NCBI GenBank assembly: GCA_019636195.1
Contig: JAHBYA010000004.1
Span: 62,001-126,000, forward strand
Reading direction: 5' to 3'
DNA length: 64,000 bases
Source: Planctomycetota bacterium
Lineage (GTDB): Bacteria > Planctomycetota > UBA8742 > UBA2392
Below the pieces are notes generated by a model. The model was not told where the DNA came from and did not search any database. It worked only from the letters and a program-made list of their open reading frames with translations. Positions 18,245 to 27,004 of this stretch are shown piece after piece. The translations under genes were made by a program, and so were the position numbers. The stretch's first letter is position 1; the number at the start of each line of letters is the position of its first letter.

Positions 18245-19049
18245 CCTTGCCGATGATGCCCTTGTCGAAGTAGTTCACGCCCATCCCGGCGTCGATCACG
18301 ACTTCCTGGGCGTTGATGCCGCTGGCGGCGGGACTGAGCAAAAACGCCGCGGCGTTGGCGACCTCCTGCGTGGCCACCCCCTGTTTGCGCAGCGTTGCTT
18401 GCTCGGCGTACAGGTAGCTTTCCAGATAGCCGGGGATGCCCGCGCTGGCGCTGGTTTTCAACAAGCCGGGGCAAACGGCGTTAAACCGCACGCGGCCTTC
18501 AAAACTCTTGGCCAGAAAGACAACGCTGCTGTGCAGCGCGGCCTTAATCGGCGCCATGTAGCCGTAATTCTCGGCGGCCATGCGCGTGGTGCTGATGCCG
18601 ATCGTGATGGCGCTTGCGCCATCCGCAAAGTGCGGCTTCAGCGCGTTGGCGATGGCGACAAGGCTGAACGCACTGATGTTCACGGCCTGCAGGAAATCTT
18701 CGCGCTTTGTTTCGTGAAACGGTTTAAAGCCATCGCTGTAATTGGCGAACGCCAGGCTGTGCACCAGGCCGTGGATCGGCGCATGCTTGCCGATTGCGGC
18801 CGCTACCGCGTCAATCCCGGCTTGCTGCTCGACGTTGCAGATCAGCACGCCGCTTGCGCCACCCTTGATGTCGCGGCGCTTGTCGATCAATGCGCCGATT
18901 TCGGCTTGGCGCTCAGTGTCGCGCACAACGTGAATCACGTGCGCGCCCGCGTCTTCCAGCGTACAGCCGATGGCCCAAGCCACCGACTTGCGGTTGGCCG
19001 CGCCGAACACGACGACGGTCTTGTCTTTCAGTTGCAGAAAGTTGGTCAT
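18234..19049 (-). CDS. fabI: Enoyl-ACP reductase (FabI type)
   Basis: A 271-residue short-chain reductase of the FabI branch. The cofactor site is [24 protein letters not shown], and SLAFAN lies near residue 100. The active site Y162-x6-K169 ([12 protein letters not shown]) has FabI spacing. FabI reduces the enoyl-ACP double bond, closing each fatty-acid elongation round. It is the last gene of the ole/fab locus, next to fabZ and downstream of a ketosynthase and ACP, so it probably serves that pathway. ATG 19049 fits the family N-terminus. Confidence 0.88.
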   Translation of the reverse strand: MTNFLQLKDKTVVVFGAANRKSVAWAIGCTLEDAGAHVIHVVRDTERQAEIGALIDKRRDIKGGASGVLICNVEQQAGIDAVAAAIGKHAPIHGLVHSLAFANYSDGFKPFHETKREDFLQAVNISAFSLVAIANALKPHFADGASAITIGISTTRMAAENYGYMAPIKAALHSSVVFLAKSFEGRVRFNAVCPGLLKTSASAGIPGYLESYLYAEQATLRKQGVATQEVANAAAFLLSPAASGINAQEVVIDAGMGVNYFDKGIIGKVTR

Positions 19050-19062
19050 GGCGTTGCCGGGG

Positions 19063-20223
19063 TCAGACGGACAATTCAAGCATTGCGACAATGAACTTGA
19101 CGCGCAAGACGTTCTTGCCGCCAACGGAAACCTTGCCGTTCATGACGTATGCGTCGCCCATCTTTTCTTCTTGTGTAACCTCGATCTGCATCAAGTCGCC
19201 CGGCACCACCATGCCCCGGAACTTCGCTTCCAGGATGCGAGTCAAAACCGGCTTGTGTAGCGCAGGCGCCTCGCCTGCACTTGCCGTGTGCGCCCCGCCC
19301 ACGGCACCCCCCACCCAAGGCCAATCCAATAGTCCCGCCACGGCCGGATTGTCGAGCGTGTACTTTACTCGTCGCAAAAACTCTTCGTCGTCGCGGATCA
19401 ACCGATCAAACGATTCGCGCTGCCAGAACTCGCCGCTGCCGCCCAAAATCTTGTTGCACTCTTTAGCCGTGAAGGACTTCCATGAATGCAATACTCCGGA
19501 AAGTTCATTCCCCGGCAGGGGCTTGACCACGGCATGCACATGATTGGGCATGACCACCCAAGCATACAGCTCATAGCGCTGCCCTTGCCACTTTTGAAGC
19601 GTCTCGGCAACAACCCGCGCGCAACGCGGGTCGCGCAGATGACAGGCGCCGTGTCCGGCATTTAGAAGCTCTTCTGTTCGTACTGAGTACAACTGATCAA
19701 GCCGCGACTTCTCTTCAGTCGTAAGGTCTCGACCCACCTGCTCGGCGGTCTTGACGATGTCCCAGCGCTCAGACTCGATCTTCTTCAGGACTGGCTCGGG
19801 CAGGGCGTCTGCAAGCCGAAACGTGATGAAGTAGGTTGCGCCGTCGCGTTCGAGATGCGGCAGGTAGCCCCGGTGTCTCAACTCGAAAGACGCGGGCGGG
19901 GCGCCCGCGTCAGGTGCAGGCGGGGCGCCTGCGCTACGGCCCGACGCGGGCGGGGCGCCTGCGCTACTTAGCAGCATGGCGCCGGTCTGGAAGCAGGCTT
20001 CGCAGATCAGCACGCCCGGCATCAGCGGCGCGCCGGGGTAGTGGCCTTTAAAATGCGGCTCGTCGGCGCGGACCAGTCGTTCTGTGACAATGCGACCCTC
20101 AGCTCGCTCAACCACGCGATCCACGAACAAAAACGGCTCGCGGTGCGGAATCGCGTCCAGCACTCCCGGATCAGCCCCCGCCGGCCTTTGCGTCTCTTCG
20201 TCTCTACGGTTGACTGCACTCAC
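19063..20223 (-). CDS. FabZ-like dehydratase interrupted in frame by a RAYT transposase
   Basis: A single open frame of 386 residues. Residues 21-86 are the N-terminal half of a 3-hydroxyacyl-ACP dehydratase: [14 protein letters not shown], catalytic H61 in [11 protein letters not shown] and E75 in [13 protein letters not shown]. Residues 324-386 are its C-terminal half ([20 protein letters not shown], then [17 protein letters not shown]). Between them lies a 237-residue insert: a REP-associated tyrosine transposase with HVH (228-230) and catalytic Y288 ([12 protein letters not shown]). The insert sits in the loop after the hot-dog helix. GTG 20223 overlaps the upstream stop as GTGA. Whether the fusion still dehydrates is unknown. 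Confidence 0.85.
   Translation of the reverse strand: MSAVNRRDEETQRPAGADPGVLDAIPHREPFLFVDRVVERAEGRIVTERLVRADEPHFKGHYPGAPLMPGVLICEACFQTGAMLLSSAGAPPASGRSAGAPPAPDAGAPPASFELRHRGYLPHLERDGATYFITFRLADALPEPVLKKIESERWDIVKTAEQVGRDLTTEEKSRLDQLYSVRTEELLNAGHGACHLRDPRCARVVAETLQKWQGQRYELYAWVVMPNHVHAVVKPLPGNELSGVLHSWKSFTAKECNKILGGSGEFWQRESFDRLIRDDEEFLRRVKYTLDNPAVAGLLDWPWVGGAVGGAHTASAGEAPALHKPVLTRILEAKFRGMVVPGDLMQIEVTQEEKMGDAYVMNGKVSVGGKNVLRVKFIVAMLELSV
19257..19967 (-). mobile_element. 711-bp RAYT element bounded by inverted REP sequences, inside fabZ
   Basis: The right end (minus-strand 5') starts GTAGCGCAGGCGCCCCGCC; the left end starts GTAGCGCAGGCGCCTCGCC on the plus strand, so the GTAG heads point outward. 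The right side has two tandem REPs (19944-19967 and 19914-19937) and a perfect 10-bp-stem hairpin (19889-19911). Between the ends is an IS200-like Y1 transposase with [35 protein letters not shown] and [12 protein letters not shown]. The length is 237 x 3 bases, so the host frame is kept. All catalytic residues are present, so the element may be active. Confidence 0.85.
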
Positions 20224-21743
20224 GGCGCGGCTCCGGGTTTCGAAGCGTGCAGGTACTCCGCCATCTTGTTGGCTGTGATTACGCCGTAGTTCACCGTGCC
20301 AAGCCAGCCGGACATGATGATGCCCACGCTGCCCGCGTGAAACAGGCCGGGAATCTGCTCGCTGAGCTTCATGGACACGTCAAGGCCCTCGAACTTGGTG
20401 CCGAACGACGCGCCCTGCACCTGCTGGGTGTAAAAGTTGAAGGTGCGGGGCGTGCTGGCTTCAAGGTGGTCGATCTTGCGGCGCACATCGGGGATGTACT
20501 TTTCCAAGTGGCTGACTGTGCGCTCGATCAGCGCGTTTTTCTCGCGCTCGTACTCGGTGTCGTCGAGGCCCTGCCAGTCGGCCCAGTTGGCGTTGTTGCT
20601 GCTGACAATCGTAAAGCCGGCGTTCTTGAGGTGCGGCCGCGTCTTGGGGTAATAAAAGCTGAAGGTGCGCGACTTGGTATGCATGTCGCACAGCTCTTCG
20701 CTGGTGAAGTGCGTGGCCTCGCTGCAGAACAGCAGGTCGGTAATGAACGGGATTTCTTCGCCCTGCCGGATGCCGATGTAAACCTGGCACGAGCTGCCGC
20801 TCAGCCGCACGGCCCTGGTCTGTTCAATGAACTCGGGTTTGAAGTTTTCCTCGCCCGCGAGCTTCAGCACGGTCGCCTTGATGTTGGCGTTGCTGAGCAC
20901 GGTGCGGGCCTTGATGTCGCGGCCGTTCACGCGCACGCCCGCCACGCGGCCTTTTTCAACCAGCACGCGCTCGACTTGCGCGCCGCTGAACATATCGACG
21001 CCGTTTTGCGCCATGATCTTGCGCATGCGCATGATCAGCTGGTCGGTGCCGCCTGAAAACGTGAACACGCCCTTGCTCATGAAGTTTGAAAACACGATGC
21101 CGTACGTGATCGCGGGCTCGTGCAGCGTGCTGCCGTTGGCGTATGTGATGGGCTCCATGAAGGCACGGTGGACATCGTTTCTTCCGGGGAAGAATCGCTC
21201 CAGCATTTGCCCGGTGGTCGTGCCGTCGTTGTTGTAATACTCCATGCGGCGCAGGTGGTCGTAGAAGGCTTCCACGTGCGCGCGGTCAAGGCCGAAGGCC
21301 TGCACGACCTTGTTGGTGTAGTCGTCGCGCGTGAACTGGGTTTCGAAGCTGAACTGCGGGTTGTCGAAGCGAATGCTTTCAAGCTGCACGATGCTGTCGG
21401 CGATTTCTTTCGACCAGTAGCGGCGCATGGACTTGACCATGCCCACCGGAAAGCCGTGCAGCGAAATGTCAAACACATGCCCGCCCGGCCGCCGGAACCA
21501 AGTTGCCATGCCGCCATAGTTGTAGTGCTGCTCAAGCAGGCAGACCTTGTAGCCCTGCGTCGCCATCACGTTGGCGCCCGTCAGTCCAGCCAATCCGCCG
21601 CCGATCACGACCACGTCGTATTCGGCTTTGGCCCTTTCGACCGGATTGGCTTTGCGCTCGGCCCGGCCGCCGGAGCTGCCCTGCAAAACGCGCTTGCCTT
21701 CGGCCTTGAGGTTGAATCCCTGATGTTCTTGTTGTGCGGTCAT
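20220..21743 (-). CDS. CrtI-like FAD-dependent desaturase/isomerase (second copy)
   Basis: A 507-residue flavoprotein of the phytoene desaturase/amine oxidase superfamily. The dinucleotide site is [39 protein letters not shown] at about residues 42-80; the C-terminus has [34 protein letters not shown], the second FAD contact. In this locus its partners are a FabF-like synthase, ACP and ole genes, so it is more likely to act on acyl chains (as proposed for CrtI-like genes in ladderane loci) than on carotenoids. ATG 21743 is preferred; upstream is repeat DNA. It overlaps fabZ by four bases. Confidence 0.8.
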   Translation of the reverse strand: MTAQQEHQGFNLKAEGKRVLQGSSGGRAERKANPVERAKAEYDVVVIGGGLAGLTGANVMATQGYKVCLLEQHYNYGGMATWFRRPGGHVFDISLHGFPVGMVKSMRRYWSKEIADSIVQLESIRFDNPQFSFETQFTRDDYTNKVVQAFGLDRAHVEAFYDHLRRMEYYNNDGTTTGQMLERFFPGRNDVHRAFMEPITYANGSTLHEPAITYGIVFSNFMSKGVFTFSGGTDQLIMRMRKIMAQNGVDMFSGAQVERVLVEKGRVAGVRVNGRDIKARTVLSNANIKATVLKLAGEENFKPEFIEQTRAVRLSGSSCQVYIGIRQGEEIPFITDLLFCSEATHFTSEELCDMHTKSRTFSFYYPKTRPHLKNAGFTIVSSNNANWADWQGLDDTEYEREKNALIERTVSHLEKYIPDVRRKIDHLEASTPRTFNFYTQQVQGASFGTKFEGLDVSMKLSEQIPGLFHAGSVGIIMSGWLGTVNYGVITANKMAEYLHASKPGAAP

Positions 21744-21754
21744 AGTTCTTTGTT

Positions 21755-21863
21755 TCACGCAGAGGCGCAGAGGCGCGGAGAACTGCCTTGGAAGACTATC
21801 GACTCGTTTGCCATTGCCGTTCTCCGCGTCTTTGCGTCTTTGCGTCTTTGCGCCTTTGCGTGA
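21755..21863. repeat. MITE-like repeat with TCACGC/GCGTGA ends
   Basis: The left end TCACGCAGAGGCGCAGAGG and right end CTTTGCGCCTTTGCGTGA are inverted arrays of 9-base units. The centre holds CGGAGAACTGCC, shared with 12671-12808. It fills the gap between the two flavoprotein genes. Confidence 0.7.
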
Positions 21864-21887
21864 GATAGGTAGTTCATGCCCCACCGC

Positions 21888-23450
21888 TTACGCGGCGGGC
21901 TCTGGTGCCTTTTGCAACACCCAGCGGTTGGCCATGCTTATGCCGCTGAGCGCAGCGCCGATGATGCCCAAAAACCCCTGGTCGGTGCCTATGATGTACA
22001 GCCCCTCAACGTCTGTCTTGCCCGTGCGCAGCTTTTGCGGGCTGCCATAGACCGCGCCGCCTTCGTGGCCTGTGTAGTGCCTGATTGTGCGCGGCGTGAA
22101 CATGTCAACCAGCGTCACGTGCGGCCGAAAGTCGGCGATGTGGCCCAGTACGTCCGCACAGCTTCGTTCGTACCAGTGCTGCTTGGCTGTGTAGTACGGG
22201 AGCGCAGGCGTCCCGCCTGCATTCGCCGCGGACGTCTCGTCCAAGGCCTGAGGCGCAGGCCGGAGGCCCGCACCGGATGCAGGCTGGAAGCCTGCGTTCC
22301 CAAGCGCCGCCCATCGGTCGTAATTGGCGATGTTGGTGATGCGGACAAGGTGGTCGTTGGGCTCGGCGGGCAGCTTGAAGTTGCCCGGCATACAGATCAC
22401 GCCGCTTGAGGTGTCAACGTCGTCGGCCGGCTGGGCGTACTGGAAGCGCTCTGTGTTGCTGAAAAAGATGATCGTTTCTTCGATGCCCAGGTTCTTCGCG
22501 GGCCGGTCGAGCACGCTGATGGTTTCGGTGAAAGACAGTTTGCCCGGGAGCGCAGGCGTCCCGCCTGCACTGGTCGTGGACATCTTGTCCACGACTGCCG
22601 GGGACCCGAGGTCCCCGGCAATTGCAGGCCGGAGGCCTGCGCTCCCACACAGCTTGCCCGTTTCCATCAGGCCGGCGCTGCTGAGCACTGTTTCGGCAGT
22701 GAGTGTTTCGCCGTTGTCCAGCTCAACGCCCGTGGCGCGATTGCCGTCCGTGAGTATGCGGCTGACGCCGGTTTTCAGGCGCAACTCGCCGCCCGCCTTG
22801 CGATAGCGGTCGATCAGGAGTTTCAGGATGTGCCGCACGCCCTGCTGCGGCCTTGAAAAGCCTTCAAAGAAAATGCTCTTGAACATCACGACAAACTGGT
22901 CCCAGTCCATGTCGTGTTCGCGGGCGCTGCCGTAGTACATCAGCGGGCAGAAGATCATGTCTTCAAGCACCGGGTCCGTGATGTGCCTGCGCACAACGGG
23001 GCGCGCGTCCTGCTGCGGGGCGTCCAGGTCAAGCTCGTTGAACTCGCGCACTTCGCGGGACAGCGCGTCAAAGCCGTCCACTTGTCGCGGAAACGCGCGC
23101 GCGACCTCGCCGCGCAGCAACTCAAAGTCATTGCTGAAGCGCAGCTTTACGCCGGGAAAGCTGACCGCCGAAAAACCCTGCTCGTACAGGTCAAGCTCGT
23201 CGTGCCGTATGCGCAACTGCTTCAGCAGGCGCGAAAGCGGCAGCCCCTTGGCCCCGCGCGGCGCGTAGTTTGTCATCGCGTGCAAGCCGACGTCAAACTG
23301 GTGGCCTTTGAAGCGATAAAACGAGTTCAAGCCGCCCCACACGTAGTGCCGCTCAAGCACCACCACGCGCTTGTCAAACATGGCAAGGCGAATGCCGGCC
23401 GCCAAGCCGGACATGCCTGCACCAATGATGATGGCGTCGTAATCAGCCAT
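21888..23450 (-). CDS. CrtI-like FAD-dependent oxidoreductase with two in-frame REP insertions
   Basis: A 520-residue flavoprotein paralogous to the next gene. N-terminal FAD site ADYDAIIIGAGMSGLAAGIRLAMFDKRVVVLE, C-terminal GLYIIGTDQGFLGIIGAALSGISMANRWVLQ. Two segments do not belong to the family: about residues 269-301 (SAGLRPAIAGDLGSP...TSAGGTPALP) and about 385-417 (NAGFQPASGAGLRPAP...NAGGTPALP). Both are translated REP doublets (see the 22547 and 22199 entries). Without the second, the host reads WAALAYYTAKQHWYE. ATG 23450 fits the family start. Its likely role is acyl-chain desaturation in the ole/fab pathway (inference). Confidence 0.8.
   Translation of the reverse strand: MADYDAIIIGAGMSGLAAGIRLAMFDKRVVVLERHYVWGGLNSFYRFKGHQFDVGLHAMTNYAPRGAKGLPLSRLLKQLRIRHDELDLYEQGFSAVSFPGVKLRFSNDFELLRGEVARAFPRQVDGFDALSREVREFNELDLDAPQQDARPVVRRHITDPVLEDMIFCPLMYYGSAREHDMDWDQFVVMFKSIFFEGFSRPQQGVRHILKLLIDRYRKAGGELRLKTGVSRILTDGNRATGVELDNGETLTAETVLSSAGLMETGKLCGSAGLRPAIAGDLGSPAVVDKMSTTSAGGTPALPGKLSFTETISVLDRPAKNLGIEETIIFFSNTERFQYAQPADDVDTSSGVICMPGNFKLPAEPNDHLVRITNIANYDRWAALGNAGFQPASGAGLRPAPQALDETSAANAGGTPALPYYTAKQHWYERSCADVLGHIADFRPHVTLVDMFTPRTIRHYTGHEGGAVYGSPQKLRTGKTDVEGLYIIGTDQGFLGIIGAALSGISMANRWVLQKAPEPAA
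22199..22300. repeat. REP doublet A, 102 bp, in frame within a flavoprotein gene
   Basis: Starts GGAGCGCAGGCGTCCCGCC (GCAGGCG-tcc-CGCCTGC hairpin) and ends GCAGGCTGGAAGCCTGCGTTCC, an inverted copy. Two further imperfect palindromes lie between. The length is 34 x 3 bases. Removing it joins WAAL to AYYTAKQ, a natural-looking family sequence. Confidence 0.8.
22547..22645. repeat. REP doublet B, 99 bp, in frame within a flavoprotein gene
   Basis: GGAG head, GCAGGCG-tcc-CGCCTGC hairpin, then two inner palindromes (CGTGGACA...TGTCCACG and CCGGGGACC-cga-GGTCCCCGG), then an inverted REP ending CTGCGCTCC. The length is 33 x 3 bases. ACAGTTTGCCCG abuts its left end and ACAGCTTGCCCG lies 3 bp past its right end, a possible 12-bp flanking direct repeat (11 of 12 identical). 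Confidence 0.8.
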
Positions 23451-23460
23451 GTCCCGGGTT

Positions 23461-23512
23461 CCGGGTCCCGTGTCCCGAGTCTGTGGCCGTTGACACGGCA
23501 CACGGGACCCGG
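23461..23512. repeat. 13-bp perfect inverted repeat between acpP-like gene and flavoprotein gene
   Basis: CCGGGTCCCGTGT and ACACGGGACCCGG are separated by 26 nt. The arm overlaps the region just upstream of ATG 23450, so it could form a large hairpin in the intercistronic RNA. Its sequence resembles other GGGTCCC-type dispersed palindromes, but no second copy is seen here. Confidence 0.55.
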
Positions 23513-23525
23513 CACGCGCGACGCG

Positions 23526-23789
23526 CTACGACACCAGCTGCTTGCCCGCCATTTTGTCGCGCAGGTATTCGACGCAACTGTCCAGCGTGGCGAGGTGCTG
23601 GTAGTCGGTGTCGGGCACGTGCACGCCGTAGCGCTTGCGCAGCTCCATCACGATGTCCAAAAAGTCCATCGAGTCCAAATCCATCTGGTCGCGCAGGCGC
23701 ACCGCGGGGTCGATGTTGCTCGTGTCTTCATCGGGCGCGATGTCCGCGATGATGCCGATAATGGCCTGCTTGATGTTGTCGTCTGTCAT
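23526..23789 (-). CDS. Acyl carrier protein
   Basis: An 87-residue acidic four-helix carrier protein. The phosphopantetheine-bearing serine is S40 in the motif MDLDSMDFLDIVMELRKRYG (DSM where DSL is usual). It lies between the FabF-like synthase and the flavoproteins, so it is probably a dedicated carrier for this pathway, distinct from the housekeeping ACP. ATG 23789 is the only reasonable start, with GGAAACAGC upstream. Confidence 0.9.
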   Translation of the reverse strand: MTDDNIKQAIIGIIADIAPDEDTSNIDPAVRLRDQMDLDSMDFLDIVMELRKRYGVHVPDTDYQHLATLDSCVEYLRDKMAGKQLVS

Positions 23790-23837
23790 TGCTGTTTCCT
23801 TTGTTGTGCCCTTGCGGGCGAAGTCTCACCTGTTGCC

Positions 23838-23868
23838 CCGTCGCTTGCGCTCCGGGCTCCTGTTCTTA
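23838..23868. repeat. Short dispersed repeat, copy 2
   Basis: Minus-strand AGAACAGGAGCCCGGAGCGC then AAGCGACGGG. It abuts the ketosynthase stop codon at 23866. It matches copies at 14959 and 44818. Confidence 0.6.
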
Positions 23869-25104
23869 GTCCCGGTACTTCTTCACGATCACTGCACTGT
23901 TGATGCCCAGCATGCCGAAACTCATGTTCATGATCGCGTTGACCTGGCCCACCTTGCGCGGTTGGTTGATCACCAGCCCGCGCACGTTGCACTGCGGGTC
24001 AAGCTCATCGACGTTGATCGTCGGGTGCACAGTGCCGTCGTCAAAGCTGGGCAGGTTGCCCGCAAGCTCAAGGCTTCCCGCGGCGCCCATGGCATGACCG
24101 ATAAAGCTCTTGGTGTTGTTGACGTTGACGCCCTCGTAATCGCCGAAGACGGCATTCACGGCTGCCGCTTCCATCTCGTCGCCCTGGTGCGTGCCGGTCG
24201 CATGCGTGTTCACGATCTGCACGTCTCCGGGCTGCATACCGGCCCGCTTCAACGCCCCACGCATGCACTCGGCCTGGCGCTGGCTGTTGGGCAGCACGTA
24301 ATCAGTGCTGTCGCTGTTGACGTGCCAGCCCGCGACCTCGGCGTAGATTTTCGCGCCGCGCCGCTTGGCATCGTCAAGCCGCTCAAGCGTGAACAGGCAG
24401 CCTCCCTCGGCCACGACAATGCCGTTGCGCCTGGTGTCGAAGGGCCGGCTGGCCTTGGCCGGGTCGTCGTGGTGGGCCAGCGCGCCCTGCTGCTTGAAGC
24501 CGGCGAAAATGCCGAAGGTGTGAATGCTTTCGCTTACGCCGCCGCCGAAGGCGACGTCAATCTCGTGCAGTTGCAGCATCTGCACGCCGTGAATCAACCC
24601 AAGGTTGCCCGCGGCGCAGGCTGCGCCAATGCAGTACGCGGGGCCCGTGATGCCCAGGTTCAAGGTGACTTCACCCGCGGGGTTGTTGGCAACAGTGCGG
24701 GGGTTGTGGTGGTGCGTCCAGAACGACAGGTCGTAGTTCTGCTTGCTGACCTCGTAGATTTCGGTTTCGGTCTCGACGTTGCCGTGCTCGGTGGTGCCGA
24801 CATACACGCCGACTCTTGACTTGTCAAGACCTGTCCAGTCCAGGCCCGCGTCACGCAGGGCCTCGTTGGCGCAATAGATGGCGATGCTGCCGGCGCGGGT
24901 ACCGCGGCGCACGTCTTTGCGCTTCTGGTAACGCAGCGCGTCGTAGTGGCAGATGCCCGCTAGTGTCTTGCCGAAGTAGCGAATCTCGTACGGCTGTACG
25001 CCCGACTTGCCGGTAAGCAATGCGTTGCGGTACTCGGCCAGGTTGTTGCCGTTGGGCGCGGTGAGTCCGACGCCGGTGATGACGACTCGTGCAAGGCTAG
25101 ACAT
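23866..25104 (-). CDS. FabF-like beta-ketoacyl-ACP synthase
   Basis: A 412-residue condensing enzyme with the KAS I/II triad: C163 (IGAACAAGNLGL), H301 (NTHATGTHQGDE) and H337 (SFIGHAMGAAG). The N-terminus RVVITGVGLTAPNGNNL is typical. It extends acyl-ACP chains by condensation with malonyl-ACP. In the locus it stands beside its own ACP, fabZ and fabI, forming most of an elongation module; a ketoreductase (FabG) is missing. ATG 25104 has AAGGAGGA six bases upstream and overlaps the regulator gene by eight bases. Confidence 0.9.
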   Translation of the reverse strand: MSSLARVVITGVGLTAPNGNNLAEYRNALLTGKSGVQPYEIRYFGKTLAGICHYDALRYQKRKDVRRGTRAGSIAIYCANEALRDAGLDWTGLDKSRVGVYVGTTEHGNVETETEIYEVSKQNYDLSFWTHHHNPRTVANNPAGEVTLNLGITGPAYCIGAACAAGNLGLIHGVQMLQLHEIDVAFGGGVSESIHTFGIFAGFKQQGALAHHDDPAKASRPFDTRRNGIVVAEGGCLFTLERLDDAKRRGAKIYAEVAGWHVNSDSTDYVLPNSQRQAECMRGALKRAGMQPGDVQIVNTHATGTHQGDEMEAAAVNAVFGDYEGVNVNNTKSFIGHAMGAAGSLELAGNLPSFDDGTVHPTINVDELDPQCNVRGLVINQPRKVGQVNAIMNMSFGMLGINSAVIVKKYRD

Positions 25105-25720
25105 TGACGTCCTCCTTGTCGCGAACACCGGCAAGATTGCCGGTGCCGCCCTTCTTGCGGTTGTTGCGCATCTTGGAAAGCTCGCCCGGCACCTTCATGC
25201 CGATGGCGGTCATGCGCCGGATCACGCGCGACAGGCGGCTTTCCTGGTCGTTGGGCACGGCACTGCTGGCGGCCACAAAGAACTGGATGGTGGCCTCGGC
25301 GATTTCGCTGGTGGTCACGATGCTTTGCAGGGTGCGCGCGCGCGGGTCCTTCTCGCCGTAGCTTTCTGTGACGTGGCGCAGTGCGCTGCGGGCGTTGTCC
25401 TTGAAGTTCTGCACAGCCAGCGCTTCGCGCCTTCTCAGCACTGTGGTCACGATGCTCATCGTGTCGCTGACGGCGCTGTGCATCTGGCAGCGATGCTCGC
25501 TGGAAAACTCGCTGGTGGCTGCGCCCCATTCGCGCAACTCGTTCAGGCATTCGCTGACGCTGCCCGCGCTCATGTCAAGCTCGGCGGTGATCTCGGCGGC
25601 GCTCATGGGCTTGCCGGAAAGCGCCAGCATCCCCCACACCCGCCCCAGCCGCGACTTGAAGCCGATTGCGTTGAAGAATGTCTCGAACATGGTCAGGTGG
25701 TCACGCAAGACTTCATCCAT
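25097..25720 (-). CDS. GbsR/MarR-family winged-helix regulator
   Basis: A 207-residue protein with an N-terminal winged helix: SRLGRVWGMLALSGKPMSAAEITAELDMSAGSVSECLNELREWGA, the GbsR pattern. A helical C-terminal region follows, probably for dimerization or ligand sensing. It lies inside the ole/fab operon, overlapping the ketosynthase gene, so it is a good candidate for local control. ATG 25720 is set by AAGGAG eight bases upstream. A 38-bp dyad before oleA is a possible target. Confidence 0.8.
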   Translation of the reverse strand: MDEVLRDHLTMFETFFNAIGFKSRLGRVWGMLALSGKPMSAAEITAELDMSAGSVSECLNELREWGAATSEFSSEHRCQMHSAVSDTMSIVTTVLRRREALAVQNFKDNARSALRHVTESYGEKDPRARTLQSIVTTSEIAEATIQFFVAASSAVPNDQESRLSRVIRRMTAIGMKVPGELSKMRNNRKKGGTGNLAGVRDKEDVNV

Positions 25721-25747
25721 GGCTTTGCTCCTTGCTGACAGCGATCT

Positions 25748-25860
25748 CTCGCAGAGTCGCGGAGTCGCGGAGAACTTCAAACTGCCTGCTGTGGCTCATG
25801 CCGTTGCCTGTGCTGTTGCGTTTGCGACTGCTTCACTTTGCGTCTCCGCGTCTCTGCGAG
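25748..25860. repeat. MITE-like repeat with CTCGCAGAG/CTCTGCGAG ends
   Basis: A 113-bp unit whose 9-base ends are perfectly inverted, with 9-base CGCGGAGTC units inside the left arm. It spans the oleD stop region and supplies the last oleD codons (translated as RRDAETQSEAVANATAQATA). Same family as 12671 and 21755. Confidence 0.7.
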
Positions 25861-26824
25861 CGACGCCGAAGTATTCGTCCAAGGCGCGCTCGCCGGTCCA
25901 TTGCGGGTCGTAACCAAGGTCGCGCCGCGCGGCGTCAAGCCTGAACCAGTGCGACGTGGCCAGGTTTTCCGCGACAAAGCGGGTCATCGGCGGCTCGGTG
26001 CGTTTGCCCAGCATGCGCCAGATAAATTCGAGCACCGCGCCCGCCTTGTAAGCCGTGCCCGAGCTGACGCGGCTGTTCAGGGGCGCTACGCCCGCGCGCT
26101 GAAGCACGCCATTGATCCAGGGCCACAGCGCCACCGCCTCGCTGCTGATGAAGTAGGCTTTGCCCGCCGCGCGGTCGATGCGCCGCCATGCCAGCAGGTG
26201 CGCGTCCGCGGCGTCATTCACGTGGGTGATATCAACCTTGTTGCGCCCGTCGCCGACCTGCTTCAGCTTTCCGGCTTCGGCGCGCGCGATCACACGCGGC
26301 AGCAGGTGCGGGTCGCCCTTGCCCCACACCAGGTGCGGGCGCAGGGCCACCGTGCGCAAGCCGGCGACGTTGTCGGCGGCCAGCACTTCCTGCTCGGCGA
26401 TGGCCTTGCTTTCGGCATAGGGCGTAAGGAACGTTCGCGGGTACGGCAACGACTCGTCGCCGCCGTCAATGCCGCCGCGCGTGAACACCACGCTGGGCGT
26501 GCTGGTGTAAACGAGCGTCTTCACGCCATGCTGCTGGCAAGCCGCCAGCACGTTGCGCGTGCCCTGCACATTGATGTCAAAGTACTCGCGGCGCGGGCCC
26601 CACACGCCGGCCTTGGCAGCGACGTGAAAGACGACTTCGTGGCCTGCAACGGCTTCTGCGGTCGCCTTCGGGTCGCGCAGGTCAACGCTTCGGTGTCGGG
26701 TGTTCGGCGCCGGCTGTTCAACGTTGCCGCGCGAGCACGTGGTGACCCGCGCGCCCGCATCCAGCAGCCGCTGCACAATCCGCGAGCCGATAAAGCCCGC
26801 CCCGCCTGTCACCAGCACTTTCAC
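25796..26824 (-). CDS. oleD: OleD, NADPH-dependent 2-alkyl-3-ketoacid reductase
   Basis: A 342-residue extended SDR of the 3-beta-HSD type. Rossmann motif VTGGAGFIGSRIVQRL at the N-terminus, then the catalytic Y136-x3-K140 (TPYAESKAIAEQE). OleD reduces the beta-keto acid made by OleA to a beta-hydroxy acid, the second step of head-to-head olefin synthesis. GTG 26824 is chosen because VKVLVTGG is the family start and the upstream frame is repeat DNA. The last 20 or so residues derive from a MITE-like repeat, an odd C-terminal tail. Confidence 0.85.
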   Translation of the reverse strand: MKVLVTGGAGFIGSRIVQRLLDAGARVTTCSRGNVEQPAPNTRHRSVDLRDPKATAEAVAGHEVVFHVAAKAGVWGPRREYFDINVQGTRNVLAACQQHGVKTLVYTSTPSVVFTRGGIDGGDESLPYPRTFLTPYAESKAIAEQEVLAADNVAGLRTVALRPHLVWGKGDPHLLPRVIARAEAGKLKQVGDGRNKVDITHVNDAADAHLLAWRRIDRAAGKAYFISSEAVALWPWINGVLQRAGVAPLNSRVSSGTAYKAGAVLEFIWRMLGKRTEPPMTRFVAENLATSHWFRLDAARRDLGYDPQWTGERALDEYFGVARRDAETQSEAVANATAQATA

Positions 26825-26839
26825 GACTGCCCCCGATCT

Positions 26840-27004
26840 GAACCGCGAAGGGCCGCGAAGGACCGCGAAGAACGGCTTGAGGCACCGTCGCAAAGCAGCC
26901 GCAGACGCAGTTCATCTGCTCGCCTTGCGCACAGTTGTGTAAGCCTGCAGTTCACTTCATTGCCTCGTTTACTGTCTTGGCGGTCCTTGGCGGTTCTTGG
27001 CGGC
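26840..27004. repeat. CGCGAAG-type repeat pair between oleC and oleD
   Basis: The left end GAACCGCGAAGGGCCGCGAA continues as further 9-base units; the right part carries the inverted type CTTGGCGGTCCTTGGCGG. The right arm overlaps the oleC 3' end and encodes its RQGPPRQ tail. Same family as the ends of 28675-29143. Confidence 0.6.

Noticed and set aside
19889..19967. REP cluster as a CRISPR array
   Set aside because: Units are hairpins with no regular spacers, and they flank a transposase; no cas genes are present.
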